A stretch of 29,650 nt of DNA from Thermogladius sp. (GTDB lineage Archaea > Thermoproteota > Thermoprotei_A > Sulfolobales > Desulfurococcaceae), in the NCBI GenBank assembly GCA_009904025.1, contig WYEE01000091.1, positions 1 through 29,650 on the forward strand, read 5' to 3'. Positions 13,819-20,633 of the stretch are shown piece by piece. Each line of letters starts with the position of its first letter. Positions within the stretch are counted from its first letter, which is position 1. The position numbers and the translations under genes are program-made. The notes beneath the pieces were generated by a model. It was not told where the DNA came from, made no database searches, and saw only the letters and a list, made by a program, of their open reading frames with translations.

Positions 13819-15252
13819 TCACCCTGGTGCCTGACCCAGCTTCACCTTACTCAATTTGACATCCGGCCCGCCGAACCAGACGGGGACTCCCTGACTCGGC
13901 TCTCCTTTACCGCAGGTTCCTGTGTAAAACCTCAGATCCCTAGACTTCGCCACTATACTGCTGTAGAAAGCCTTAGTGGTTATCTCGAGAACAGGATTCC
14001 TGACGAAACCCTTTATCTCCCCGTTCTCGATTAAGTATGCTTCCAGCCCCACGTACCTTTGGCTCCACCTCTCATCATCGATATTCCACTCCATGTACGA
14101 CTTAATGTAAACACCAAGCTTCACATCTTCGATTAACTCTTCTAGGGAAAGGTCTCCGGGTGTGATATACGTGTTGGACATTCTTATAATTGGCTCGCTC
14201 GCGTAGTTCATAGCCCGCGCAGACCCATTTGACTCTGTGTTGTATTCCGCGGCTGTGAACCTGTTGTGTAAGTGCTCGTAGACCACTCCCTCCCTGTACA
14301 AGTACTTCGGCCTAGCAGCAACGCCCTCGTCGTCGTATAGGAAGAAGCCGTAGCTACCGGGTATTGTTGGATCGTCTACTACTGTAGCGTTCTCGTTCCC
14401 TATCTTAAACCCTTTCATACCCTTCTTTATGAAGCTTAAACCTGCTTGAGCAGCCTCTCTCCCGAGGATTCTATCCGCCTCGCTTGGATGCCCAGCCGAC
14501 TCGTGTGCTACCAACCCGACTATCTCGCTACCGACTATAACGTCAAGAGGCTCGCTCGGCGGGGTTTTGCCTTCCAAGAGCACTCTTTCAAGTACCCCGG
14601 CCTCCCTGGACACGACGTCGGATAGCTTCCACGACTCAACCAGCTCGAAGCCTCCGCTACCCCCGTAGTCTTGCCACCTCTGGACCGAACCTTTCTGCGG
14701 GTGGGCTATCACCATGTTGTACCCCAAGTACACTCTTGGGATGAAACTCCTAACATAGGCCCCCTCGCTGGTCATTATTATTTTTTCTTCAGCGCTCTCC
14801 TCGTACTCGTTGAACATCACTTTCACAGAGGCCTCCTTCACAGCCCCCCTACTCCATTTCCAGAGCTCGTTGAACAGGCTTATTTTCTCGTCTATTGGCA
14901 CGCTATCAAAACTTTTCTTGGCGGAGACGCTGTAGCTTACACGCCCGACTCTACCCGGCCCCAGCTCCAGGGGCTTCTTCATAAATTTGCTGAGGCTCCT
15001 AGCGGTCTCCACGGCTTTCCTAGCCGTCTCGAGGACGCTCTCGCTGTCCAGCCTATTCGTTGAGGCGAAGCCTAAAGCACCGTCAACGAGGACTCTCACG
15101 CTGATACCCTCAGCTATCTCCTCCGCGGAGTCTATCAGGTTCCCGTTCCTTGCTCTGAGAGTGAAGTAGGTATTCCTATGATACCTAGCCTCAACGTATT
15201 TTGCACCCCTAGAAGAGGCTTCGCTTATCGCCTTCTCAAGGAGATCTTCCAA
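13819..15252 (-). CDS. tldD: TldD metalloprotease, catalytic subunit
   Basis: A 477-residue protein with the active-site helix IVGLVAHESAGHPSEADRIL (H250-E-x-x-x-H255) and the third zinc ligand in GTCGKGEPSQGVP (C447). Other family segments are RAVLV-type SVRVLVDGALGFAST (about 51-65) and RFTAAEYNTESNGSARAMNY. It should cut peptides inside the closed TldD-TldE chamber. The TTG start at 15252 is backed by AAGGTG seven bases upstream. An inverted-repeat promoter lies 34 nt before the start and is shared with the DUF2258-like gene on the other strand. pmbA follows after 5 nt. Confidence 0.94.
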   Translation of the reverse strand: MEDLLEKAISEASSRGAKYVEARYHRNTYFTLRARNGNLIDSAEEIAEGISVRVLVDGALGFASTNRLDSESVLETARKAVETARSLSKFMKKPLELGPGRVGRVSYSVSAKKSFDSVPIDEKISLFNELWKWSRGAVKEASVKVMFNEYEESAEEKIIMTSEGAYVRSFIPRVYLGYNMVIAHPQKGSVQRWQDYGGSGGFELVESWKLSDVVSREAGVLERVLLEGKTPPSEPLDVIVGSEIVGLVAHESAGHPSEADRILGREAAQAGLSFIKKGMKGFKIGNENATVVDDPTIPGSYGFFLYDDEGVAARPKYLYREGVVYEHLHNRFTAAEYNTESNGSARAMNYASEPIIRMSNTYITPGDLSLEELIEDVKLGVYIKSYMEWNIDDERWSQRYVGLEAYLIENGEIKGFVRNPVLEITTKAFYSSIVAKSRDLRFYTGTCGKGEPSQGVPVWFGGPDVKLSKVKLGQAPG

Positions 15253-15285
15253 TTGAATACACCTTGTAAATATTAAAAACTACGC

Positions 15286-15309
15286 CGTAACTAAATAAAT
15301 TTAGTTACG
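15286..15309. promoter_or_regulatory. 24-bp perfect inverted repeat in the tldD / DUF2258-like divergent promoter
   Basis: The left arm CGTAACTAAAT and right arm ATTTAGTTACG are exact reverse complements separated by AA (11-2-11). The A/T-rich centre, CTAAATAAATTTAG, also looks like the TATA box for both genes: it is about 18 nt before the plus-strand ATG and about 34 nt before the tldD start. A protein bound here would block both promoters, so this is a candidate operator. An alternative reading is simply two overlapping TATA boxes, but that would not explain the matched CGTAAC/GTTACG ends. Confidence 0.6.
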
Positions 15310-15326
15310 TTGGAGTGGTTGGGACG

Positions 15327-16136
15327 ATGACTGCTGAGAATATCCAGGAATACACGTTGAGTACGGGTATAATTATAGCGGGGGCATACGCCGATAAAAT
15401 TCGGAAGACGCTGTTCGCACAGCTCAGAGATTTAACAAAGAATAATAGAGATATGGCTAGAGAGGCGGCTAGAGCTTCCGCAGAGTTGAATAGGTTGCTC
15501 TACTATCTGATCGTAGACGAGCTCAAGAGCGATAAGGGGGATGCTGTTAGGGTAAGAATAAAGTACAAAGTATATCCCGATAGAAACTATATTGAGTGGG
15601 ATTACGACAGCCTTGTCGTCGAATACTTCAAGAGACTCAGCGACGAGGAGGTGGGTAAGTCTCTGAGGAAAGTGTTAAACGAGAGGTTGAAGGAGGTTCA
15701 AGAAGCGTTCGGCAAAAAACCGCCCGCCCCAGAACAGCTTCAGACGGGCGAGGTCGCGGGGGCCGGGCCGTCCAAGGGTGAAGAGGTGAAAGAGACCCCG
15801 GCTCCGCCGGCGGAGTCGGCTGGTTTCACTATAGGCGGGTTGGCGGAGATGGGCGAGACATCCCTGGGCACTATCTTGCTTAAAATTGAGGATCCAAAGG
15901 GGGAGTCGCTGGGTGTAGTTGAACTAAGCGAGAGGGAAGGGAAAGTTGTAGGTGAAGCCCTAGTAGTCTACGGTGGTGAAGGATACAGAGCGTTAATATC
16001 CCTGGAGGGAAGTGTCGAGAAAGCCCTAGAGAATAAAGACCTGATAATAGAGGAGTTGAGGAAGGCGAGGTTCGTCAAGATAAGCAAGCAGGACGCGGAG
16101 AACTTTATCAGGGAAAAAATGAGCATGATCTCCTAG
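15327..16136 (+). CDS. DUF2258-like crenarchaeal protein
   Basis: A 269-residue protein in two parts joined by a Pro/Ala/Gly/Glu-rich linker (about 138-172, with KKPPAPEQ and KETPAPPAES). The N-terminal part (YTLSTGIIIAGAYADKIRKTLFAQLRDL, later RVRIKYKVYPDRNYIEWDYDSL) resembles DUF2258, an archaeal family of unknown function seen in crenarchaea. The C-terminal part (TILLKIEDPKGESLGVVELSE and so on) looks like a small alpha/beta domain. The open frame begins at GTG 15315, but ATG 15327 is preferred because the inverted-repeat TATA element at 15286-15309 would put the transcript start close to 15320. Its stop overlaps the convergent DHH gene by 4 nt. Function unknown. Confidence 0.75.
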   Translation: MTAENIQEYTLSTGIIIAGAYADKIRKTLFAQLRDLTKNNRDMAREAARASAELNRLLYYLIVDELKSDKGDAVRVRIKYKVYPDRNYIEWDYDSLVVEYFKRLSDEEVGKSLRKVLNERLKEVQEAFGKKPPAPEQLQTGEVAGAGPSKGEEVKETPAPPAESAGFTIGGLAEMGETSLGTILLKIEDPKGESLGVVELSEREGKVVGEALVVYGGEGYRALISLEGSVEKALENKDLIIEELRKARFVKISKQDAENFIREKMSMIS

Positions 16137-17101
16137 GCTCTAAGGTACTCCCTGTAGCTGGAATTAATTTTTTCGACGAACTTATCGAAAACTTCAATCC
16201 CGACCCTTGCCCCAGCAGCAAACGGGTGCCCGCCTCCCTGTATATCGAGCTCCCTGCTTATCCTCCTGATCAGTTTGTTTAAGTCCACTTTATCGCTCCT
16301 CAAACTCATCACTAGCATCCTCCCCCTTGTCTCGAAAGCAAGCCCTATCAACCCGCCCCCGTAAATCCTAGCGTAGTTAGCCGCTCTCCCCACACTTCCC
16401 GGAGGGTTCTTCACTATTGATACAACGCCTTTATTGTAAACTGTCCTCTTCACGCTCAACCTAAGGTCTTCGTCCAGCATACTCTGCTTAACCGCCCTAG
16501 AGGCGAGATCGCTTATAGAGCTTGGGAGGGTGTTGGAGCTGAGGGCGTTTAGGATTTCTCTCTTGAAATCGTATTGTCTGCCGGTATGTTCAAGCCCCTG
16601 GACTAGCACACCAGCCTCATAGTAAACAAACCTCCTATCCCACCTCGCCAATTGGTCTCTCACCCAGGGGGTTTCATCGATGTAGTCGGCTATGGCGCCG
16701 TAGAGGCCGATCCTAGAGTAGTCTGGGTCGAGGTGTTTCTCAACATACTTGAAGACAAGCTCTGAGGCGGAGCAACACGTGTCATGTATAAACTCCACGT
16801 TCCCCGGTTGCCTGAAATCCTCTGGGAGAGGGTGGTGGTCTATGTAGACAACCTTCCCTTCTGATCCGCGTCTCTCCAATATCTCCAGTACCTGCTTGTA
16901 GGTCTTCTCATCTAGAGCTATATCCGCTATGTAAATATCGTCTCCTTGCCTCGTGAACTCCTCGAGGTCTTTCGCCAGCCCCGCAGGGTTTGTGAAGTAC
17001 ACTGCGACATCCCCTTTCCTTCCAAGGTATGCTTTCAATAAAGCACCGCTACAGACACCGTCGCTATCTCCGTGGACGAGGAGTTTGATCAGGTAAACCA
17101 C
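16133..17101 (-). CDS. DHH-family phosphoesterase (RecJ/NrnA-like)
   Basis: A 322-residue DHH/DHHA1 protein. Metal-site motifs are HGDSDG (10-15), D60 in YIADIA, DHH (88-90) in VVYIDHHPLP, and the D in LYGAIADYID (about 135). The DHHA1 domain carries the substrate-binding GGGHPFAAGA at 289-298. Family members are manganese-dependent phosphodiesterases: RecJ-type exonucleases, nanoRNases or pAp phosphatases. The compact size, without an OB or long C-terminal region, favours a nanoRNase/GAN-like enzyme over bacterial RecJ, but the substrate cannot be set from sequence. The GTG start at 17101 lacks a good ribosome-binding site, and a candidate C/D sRNA begins 16 nt upstream. Confidence 0.87.
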   Translation of the reverse strand: MVYLIKLLVHGDSDGVCSGALLKAYLGRKGDVAVYFTNPAGLAKDLEEFTRQGDDIYIADIALDEKTYKQVLEILERRGSEGKVVYIDHHPLPEDFRQPGNVEFIHDTCCSASELVFKYVEKHLDPDYSRIGLYGAIADYIDETPWVRDQLARWDRRFVYYEAGVLVQGLEHTGRQYDFKREILNALSSNTLPSSISDLASRAVKQSMLDEDLRLSVKRTVYNKGVVSIVKNPPGSVGRAANYARIYGGGLIGLAFETRGRMLVMSLRSDKVDLNKLIRRISRELDIQGGGHPFAAGARVGIEVFDKFVEKINSSYREYLRA

Positions 17102-17117
17102 CTTAAAGGGCTATGCG

Positions 17118-17169
17118 TCAGCCCCGCGCGGATACTTCACTGCTCAGACCTGCCACGTCTCTTCATCCT
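17118..17169 (-). ncRNA. candidate C/D box guide sRNA
   Basis: On the minus strand the order is: C box AGGATGA (17169-17163; one mismatch to RUGAUGA); 15-nt guide; D' box CTGA (17147-17144); GCA spacer; C'-like GTGAAGT (17140-17134); 12-nt guide ATCCGCGCGGGG; D box CTGA (17121-17118). This is the layout and size of archaeal 2'-O-methylation guide RNAs, which form two kink-turns bound by L7Ae with Nop5 and fibrillarin. The guides predict targets containing ACCUGCCACGU and CCCCGCGCGGAU, with methylation at the base five positions from each D box. I could not place these in rRNA or tRNA by memory. It lies in the leader of the DHH gene and may be cut from that transcript. The C and C' boxes are imperfect. 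Confidence 0.5.
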
Positions 17170-17214
17170 AAGATGATTATAGTTTCCTCCACGCCTAATA
17201 ACCTAACCCACTCG

Positions 17215-17250
17215 CTTAAATAACCACCAAAGGCTATTCCTGGAAGGGGG
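17215..17250 (+). promoter_or_regulatory. shared TATA-like element and xer ribosome-binding site
   Basis: CTTAAATAA at 17215-17223 is near-palindromic and can serve the recombinase gene (+, start 17254) and, on the minus strand (TTATTTAAG), the sRNA/DHH transcript. GGAAGGGGG at 17242-17250 is the recombinase ribosome-binding site. Confidence 0.4.
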
Positions 17251-17253
17251 TTA

Positions 17254-18264
17254 ATGCCGGGCGGTATAGATGTCGGTAAAGCCCCGGAGGACATATTAAG
17301 TCTCCCCAACGAGGATATAGTCAACGAGTTTCTAGCAGTTCTAGAGGCCTCCGGCGCCAGCCAGGATACTATTAAGGCGTACAAGTCAGCCTTGTACGAT
17401 TTCATCTCATTTCTCAAAGGGAAACCACTAAGGGAGGTAACTCTCAGGGATGTGGTGGCGTGGAGGAATGAGAGGTTGAAGAACGGGTTTAATTGGAAGA
17501 GGACGGAGAGCAAAGACTCGTGGCTGGCGACCCTACACTATTATACGATTTTCCTGAAGAAGTTCTTCAAGTGGCTCGGCTTAAATCTGTCGGTACCCTC
17601 TGTTAAGAAACCCGCGAAGAAGATCGAGGCTTTGAGCGATGAGGAGGTGAGTAAACTCCTCGCGGCTGCTACCAGGGTTGAGGAGAAGCTCATATTGAAG
17701 CTGCTCTTAGATACAGGTCTTAGAAGTAGGGAGCTCCTCTCCCTTAGGGTCTCGGACATAAACTTCGATGAGAGGGTGATAAGGGTTAGGGAGGCGAAGT
17801 ACGGTAGAGAGCGGTATGTGACTGCGACGCAAGAGACTTTCGAGATGGTTAAGGCGTATGTTAAACTACTGAACTTAAACCCAGGAGACAAACTCTTCAA
17901 CCTCACGTACTCAGGGCTATACAAGATGCTGAAGAAGCTGGCTCGGAGGGCTGGTTTAAACGAAGACAGGGTTAGGCCGCATATTCTGAGACACACTTTT
18001 GCGACGAGAGCGCTCAGGATGGGTTTAAGCCTCCCCACGTTGCAGAGGATTCTTGGGCACAGCGATATTAAGACAACACAAGTCTACCTACACCTGACAG
18101 TTGAGGATCTAAAGAAGGAGTACGCTTCAAAACTTGATGTGGCCGGCAAGGCTTCAAAGTACTGTGTTAGTTGCGGCAGGCCTATACCGGCAGACGCGTT
18201 GTACTGTCCCTACTGCGGGGCTAGGCAGACCATCGACGAGGGGGCAACGGCCTCAACAGTATGA
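17254..18264 (+). CDS. xerA: Xer-type tyrosine recombinase with C-terminal zinc ribbon
   Basis: A 336-residue tyrosine recombinase. An N-terminal SAM-like core-binding domain (about 20-120; SQDTIKAYKSALYDFISFL) precedes the catalytic domain. All active residues are visible: R157 in TGLRSRELLSL, K182 in REAKYGRERY, H243 and R246 in HILRHTFATRAL, H269 in ILGHSDIKTT, and nucleophile Y278 in TQVYLH. The closest known role is archaeal XerA, which resolves chromosome dimers at dif. Beyond Y278 it has an added zinc ribbon, C304-V-S-C307 and C318-P-Y-C321, not part of the standard XerA. No tRNA target, flanking repeats or phage genes are nearby, which argues for a resident chromosomal enzyme rather than an integrase. 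It is convergent with the 153-residue gene, 3 nt apart. Confidence 0.9.
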   Translation: MPGGIDVGKAPEDILSLPNEDIVNEFLAVLEASGASQDTIKAYKSALYDFISFLKGKPLREVTLRDVVAWRNERLKNGFNWKRTESKDSWLATLHYYTIFLKKFFKWLGLNLSVPSVKKPAKKIEALSDEEVSKLLAAATRVEEKLILKLLLDTGLRSRELLSLRVSDINFDERVIRVREAKYGRERYVTATQETFEMVKAYVKLLNLNPGDKLFNLTYSGLYKMLKKLARRAGLNEDRVRPHILRHTFATRALRMGLSLPTLQRILGHSDIKTTQVYLHLTVEDLKKEYASKLDVAGKASKYCVSCGRPIPADALYCPYCGARQTIDEGATASTV

Positions 18265-18267
18265 GAT

Positions 18268-18729
18268 TTAAACGTATTCGTCTAGAAACCTAGCTACAAG
18301 AAGCTTGAGTACGGCATGGTACTCGGGGTTCCTCTTCCTATACTCGCTTACAAGGTTTTCGCCATCGACGGTAGGGTACTCGTCTCGGTAGTTCGCAAGA
18401 GTTGTTTCAAGCTCATCGGTAAACGAGATTACGGCTACATCGTTGACAGGTATCCTCCATTTCTCCCCACTGTATTTAACTCGTAGGAGAGCCTTTAAGT
18501 AATCTTCATCGCTCTTAGGCTGGCTTAGTTCAACTCGGTAATAAGGTGTTATGAAGTGTACAACCGCATACCCGTGTGTAGTATTGTCCTTCAGTATTTT
18601 CAATGTCGTAACCTCGCTCTCATCTGCTAGCACGGTCGAGGGAGCTTCTTCAACATTAAAGCCGTTCTTCTTGAAATCTTCTATAAGCTTATCCACATCT
18701 TTCACAACAACCCTCAGGACTTTCACCAA
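18268..18729 (-). CDS. hypothetical protein, 153 residues
   Basis: No family recognised. It is mixed alpha/beta: a first strand and helix (KVLRVVVKDVDKLIEDFKKNG), then FNVEEAPSTVLADE, TTLKILKDNTTHGYAVVHFI and YYRVELSQPKSDEDYLKALLRV, and a helical C-terminus (EYRKRNPEYHAVLKLLVARFLDEYV). No cysteines, signal or metal motif. The start is TTG at 18729, with GGTGA eight bases upstream; GTG at 18726 is the alternative. It is divergent from the M28-type gene across a 24-bp inverted repeat, so the two may be co-regulated. Confidence 0.66.
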   Translation of the reverse strand: MVKVLRVVVKDVDKLIEDFKKNGFNVEEAPSTVLADESEVTTLKILKDNTTHGYAVVHFITPYYRVELSQPKSDEDYLKALLRVKYSGEKWRIPVNDVAVISFTDELETTLANYRDEYPTVDGENLVSEYRKRNPEYHAVLKLLVARFLDEYV

Positions 18730-18736
18730 TCCCTAA

Positions 18737-18760
18737 TTCACCGATTTTAATTACGGTGAA
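18737..18760. promoter_or_regulatory. 24-bp inverted repeat flanking the TATA element of two divergent genes
   Basis: The left arm TTCACCG and right arm CGGTGAA are exact reverse complements around an A/T-rich centre, ATTTTAATTA (7-10-7), which is the likely TATA for both directions. The left arm read on the minus strand also gives GGTGA, the ribosome-binding site of the 153-residue gene, so part of the symmetry may reflect translation signals. A regulator binding both arms would control both genes. Confidence 0.5.
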
Positions 18761-18788
18761 GAACTCTATTAATTTGAATGGTGCTCCT

Positions 18789-20363
18789 ATGGAGTTATCA
18801 GTAATAGGTCGGGGGATTTTCGAGGAAGAGATCGTCTCAGGTTCTAGGCGGGAAGAAAGAGCCGTTAAAGCCCTTGGAGATATGTTTAAGGAGGTGGCAG
18901 ACTGGGTTAAGACTTTTGATACACCCGTGGTTTCATGGGTTGAGGAGGAGTGTCTGATCGAAGCTAACGAAAGGGTTTTCAAATGCTCTATTCTACCACC
19001 GGGCGTAGACTTCGAGGTTGAGGGAAGGATGGTTACGAATATTAGGCAAGCATTGTTGGTTGAGGAACCAGTTCTCCTTCTGGGGGTGAGAGGATGGGGG
19101 CTCATTCTCAATAGAGTTCTCCAGAGGGTTTCAGACGGAAGGTTGAAGGCGGTTATAATATACGACCCTTTATCCGACTCCTATAAAAGGGAGGTGGTAT
19201 CGGGTTCAAGTGGTCTCTCCCTTCATACAGGATCCCCCTTCCCAATCCCAGTGGTCTCTGTTAGAAAGAGTGATGTAAGGGATTTGCTTCAAACAGCATC
19301 GGGCTGTAGAATACGCATTTACGGGAGAGCCAGGCTCGTTAGAGACGCTGTTGGTAGGACATTGGTGGCGGGGGTCAATGGTAGAGGGGAACTGGAGGTG
19401 CATGCATCCGCTCACCATGACCACTGGTTTAATGGTGTATACGATGATCTAATAGGTTTAGAAGCCCTACTAGGTCTGGCTAGGAGGCTCAGGGGTGCGG
19501 GGAATACAGCTAATGTTACCATAATCAGCTTCACAGCAAGAGAGTTCGGCTCACCGATACTGCCCTCCTGGTACTGGTCGTGGGGTAGCAGGTTCTTCAC
19601 TGAGACCTTAGAGTCTAAGGGGCATATTGACAAGGTCGTAGCTAACATTACGATAGACAACTTAACCGGGAGCACGCTGAGGGCTTCATACCATCCATTC
19701 CTCTTTAAATGCGTGAAGGAAGTGAAGGGTGCCGGCGTAGTGGATGAGGGTCTACGCTTCCTACCCTACCTCGACTCATACAGTTATTTACACCGCGGGG
19801 TGCCCTCCGTCGCGCTGCACAACCAGCCCGAGCATTTAATGAGAGGCCACCTCGATCATCAAGAGGGTTCACACTTCGAGAACACTGTAGTCAACCTGGT
19901 AGATGTATCCATGAGGCTAGTCTCATGTCTTTCCAAGCTAGAAGACTACGACTTAGAACCCGTCTCAAACATGTTGACATCATACGCAGAGTCCGAGGCA
20001 CGATATCTAGCTGGCAAAATCATGTTAATGCTAAACTCCGTTAAGGGGTTTAGGAGGAGGGCGAGCGTGCTCCAGGAGTTTTCTCCAACGATAATATCAT
20101 ATCAGCCGAAGCTAGAGATCAATTATGGTTTACTCGAAGACCTAAACACTATATTGAAAGCGATCGAGGCGATCGAGAGAAACAACTATGGGGGTTTCCT
20201 AGTAGAGGACTTGGATGACGGCCCTCTGATAGATGTTTACGTCGACGAGTATACAAGGGATACTGTAGCTAGGGTTCTACGCGAGGTGTTTAAGCATCGG
20301 GTCAGGCTTCACCTAGCGAAGTCGAATAAAGTAGTAGCCAGGATTCTCGGTGTTGAGGTTTGA
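18789..20363 (+). CDS. divergent M28-family (Zn aminopeptidase-like) protein
   Basis: A 524-residue protein with an M28-type peptidase domain. Metal-ligand motifs line up as H209-x-D211 (SAHHDHW), the bridging D in GVYDDLIGLEALLGLAR, a Glu in TAREFGSP (E252), D in ITIDNLTG, and the late His in GSHFENTV. The place of the catalytic general base, the first Glu of the usual E-E pair, is Arg251, so hydrolysis may be lost or changed. The first 200 residues include a PA-like inserted region (VIIYDPLSD, PFPIPVVSV), and about 110 residues follow the peptidase domain. No signal peptide is evident. GTG 18756 opens the frame, but ATG 18789 is chosen: GGTG lies five bases upstream and the TATA element is at 18744-18753. 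Confidence 0.8.
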   Translation: MELSVIGRGIFEEEIVSGSRREERAVKALGDMFKEVADWVKTFDTPVVSWVEEECLIEANERVFKCSILPPGVDFEVEGRMVTNIRQALLVEEPVLLLGVRGWGLILNRVLQRVSDGRLKAVIIYDPLSDSYKREVVSGSSGLSLHTGSPFPIPVVSVRKSDVRDLLQTASGCRIRIYGRARLVRDAVGRTLVAGVNGRGELEVHASAHHDHWFNGVYDDLIGLEALLGLARRLRGAGNTANVTIISFTAREFGSPILPSWYWSWGSRFFTETLESKGHIDKVVANITIDNLTGSTLRASYHPFLFKCVKEVKGAGVVDEGLRFLPYLDSYSYLHRGVPSVALHNQPEHLMRGHLDHQEGSHFENTVVNLVDVSMRLVSCLSKLEDYDLEPVSNMLTSYAESEARYLAGKIMLMLNSVKGFRRRASVLQEFSPTIISYQPKLEINYGLLEDLNTILKAIEAIERNNYGGFLVEDLDDGPLIDVYVDEYTRDTVARVLREVFKHRVRLHLAKSNKVVARILGVEV

Positions 20364-20633
20364 GTTGCTTAACTGAGGTGGCTACACTAATCTCAAGAGA
20401 CATCTCTCGAGGTCCCCGGTCCCATCATCTCAACGATACCTCTGAGATATCGAGTTACTGTAGATGAGCAGGGTTAGAACAAATTCGGGCCTCTCACACC
20501 AGTAATCGTGTAGACCTCTCTTAGCAGTACGGAGAACACAGGGCTACGGGTATCAATAAAACAATATTGGAGATCAGTCACAGGCTTGTTGAAAGCTATT
20601 TAAAGTTCACGAATTCATTAAGATAGGGTCAAG
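20364..20633. other. 270-bp gap without a recognisable gene
   Basis: This is the longest gap in the window. I see no open frame of note, no tRNA T-loop, no C/D box set and no strong hairpin (only a weak CGATA/TATCG stem around 20434-20452). The last 40 bases hold the proS promoter. The first 220 bases may encode an unrecognised small RNA or a long leader, or be gene debris. Confidence 0.4.
20596..20627 (+). promoter_or_regulatory. promoter of proS
   Basis: CTATTTAAAG at about 20596-20605 is a good TATA-like element and would start a transcript close to 20626. AGGGT precedes the GTG at 20634 by only a few bases, so the leader is very short. Confidence 0.45.

Noticed and set aside
17170..17253. 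Attachment or dif-like site beside the Xer recombinase
   Set aside because: I looked for a 28-bp dyad with a 6-base centre and for tRNA-end direct repeats and found neither, so the recombinase is not called a mobile element.
20364..20633. tRNA, SRP RNA or RNase P RNA in the gap before proS
   Set aside because: No GTTCGAATCC-type T-loop, no CCA-adjacent acceptor stem, and no SRP or RNase P core motif was recognised on either strand.
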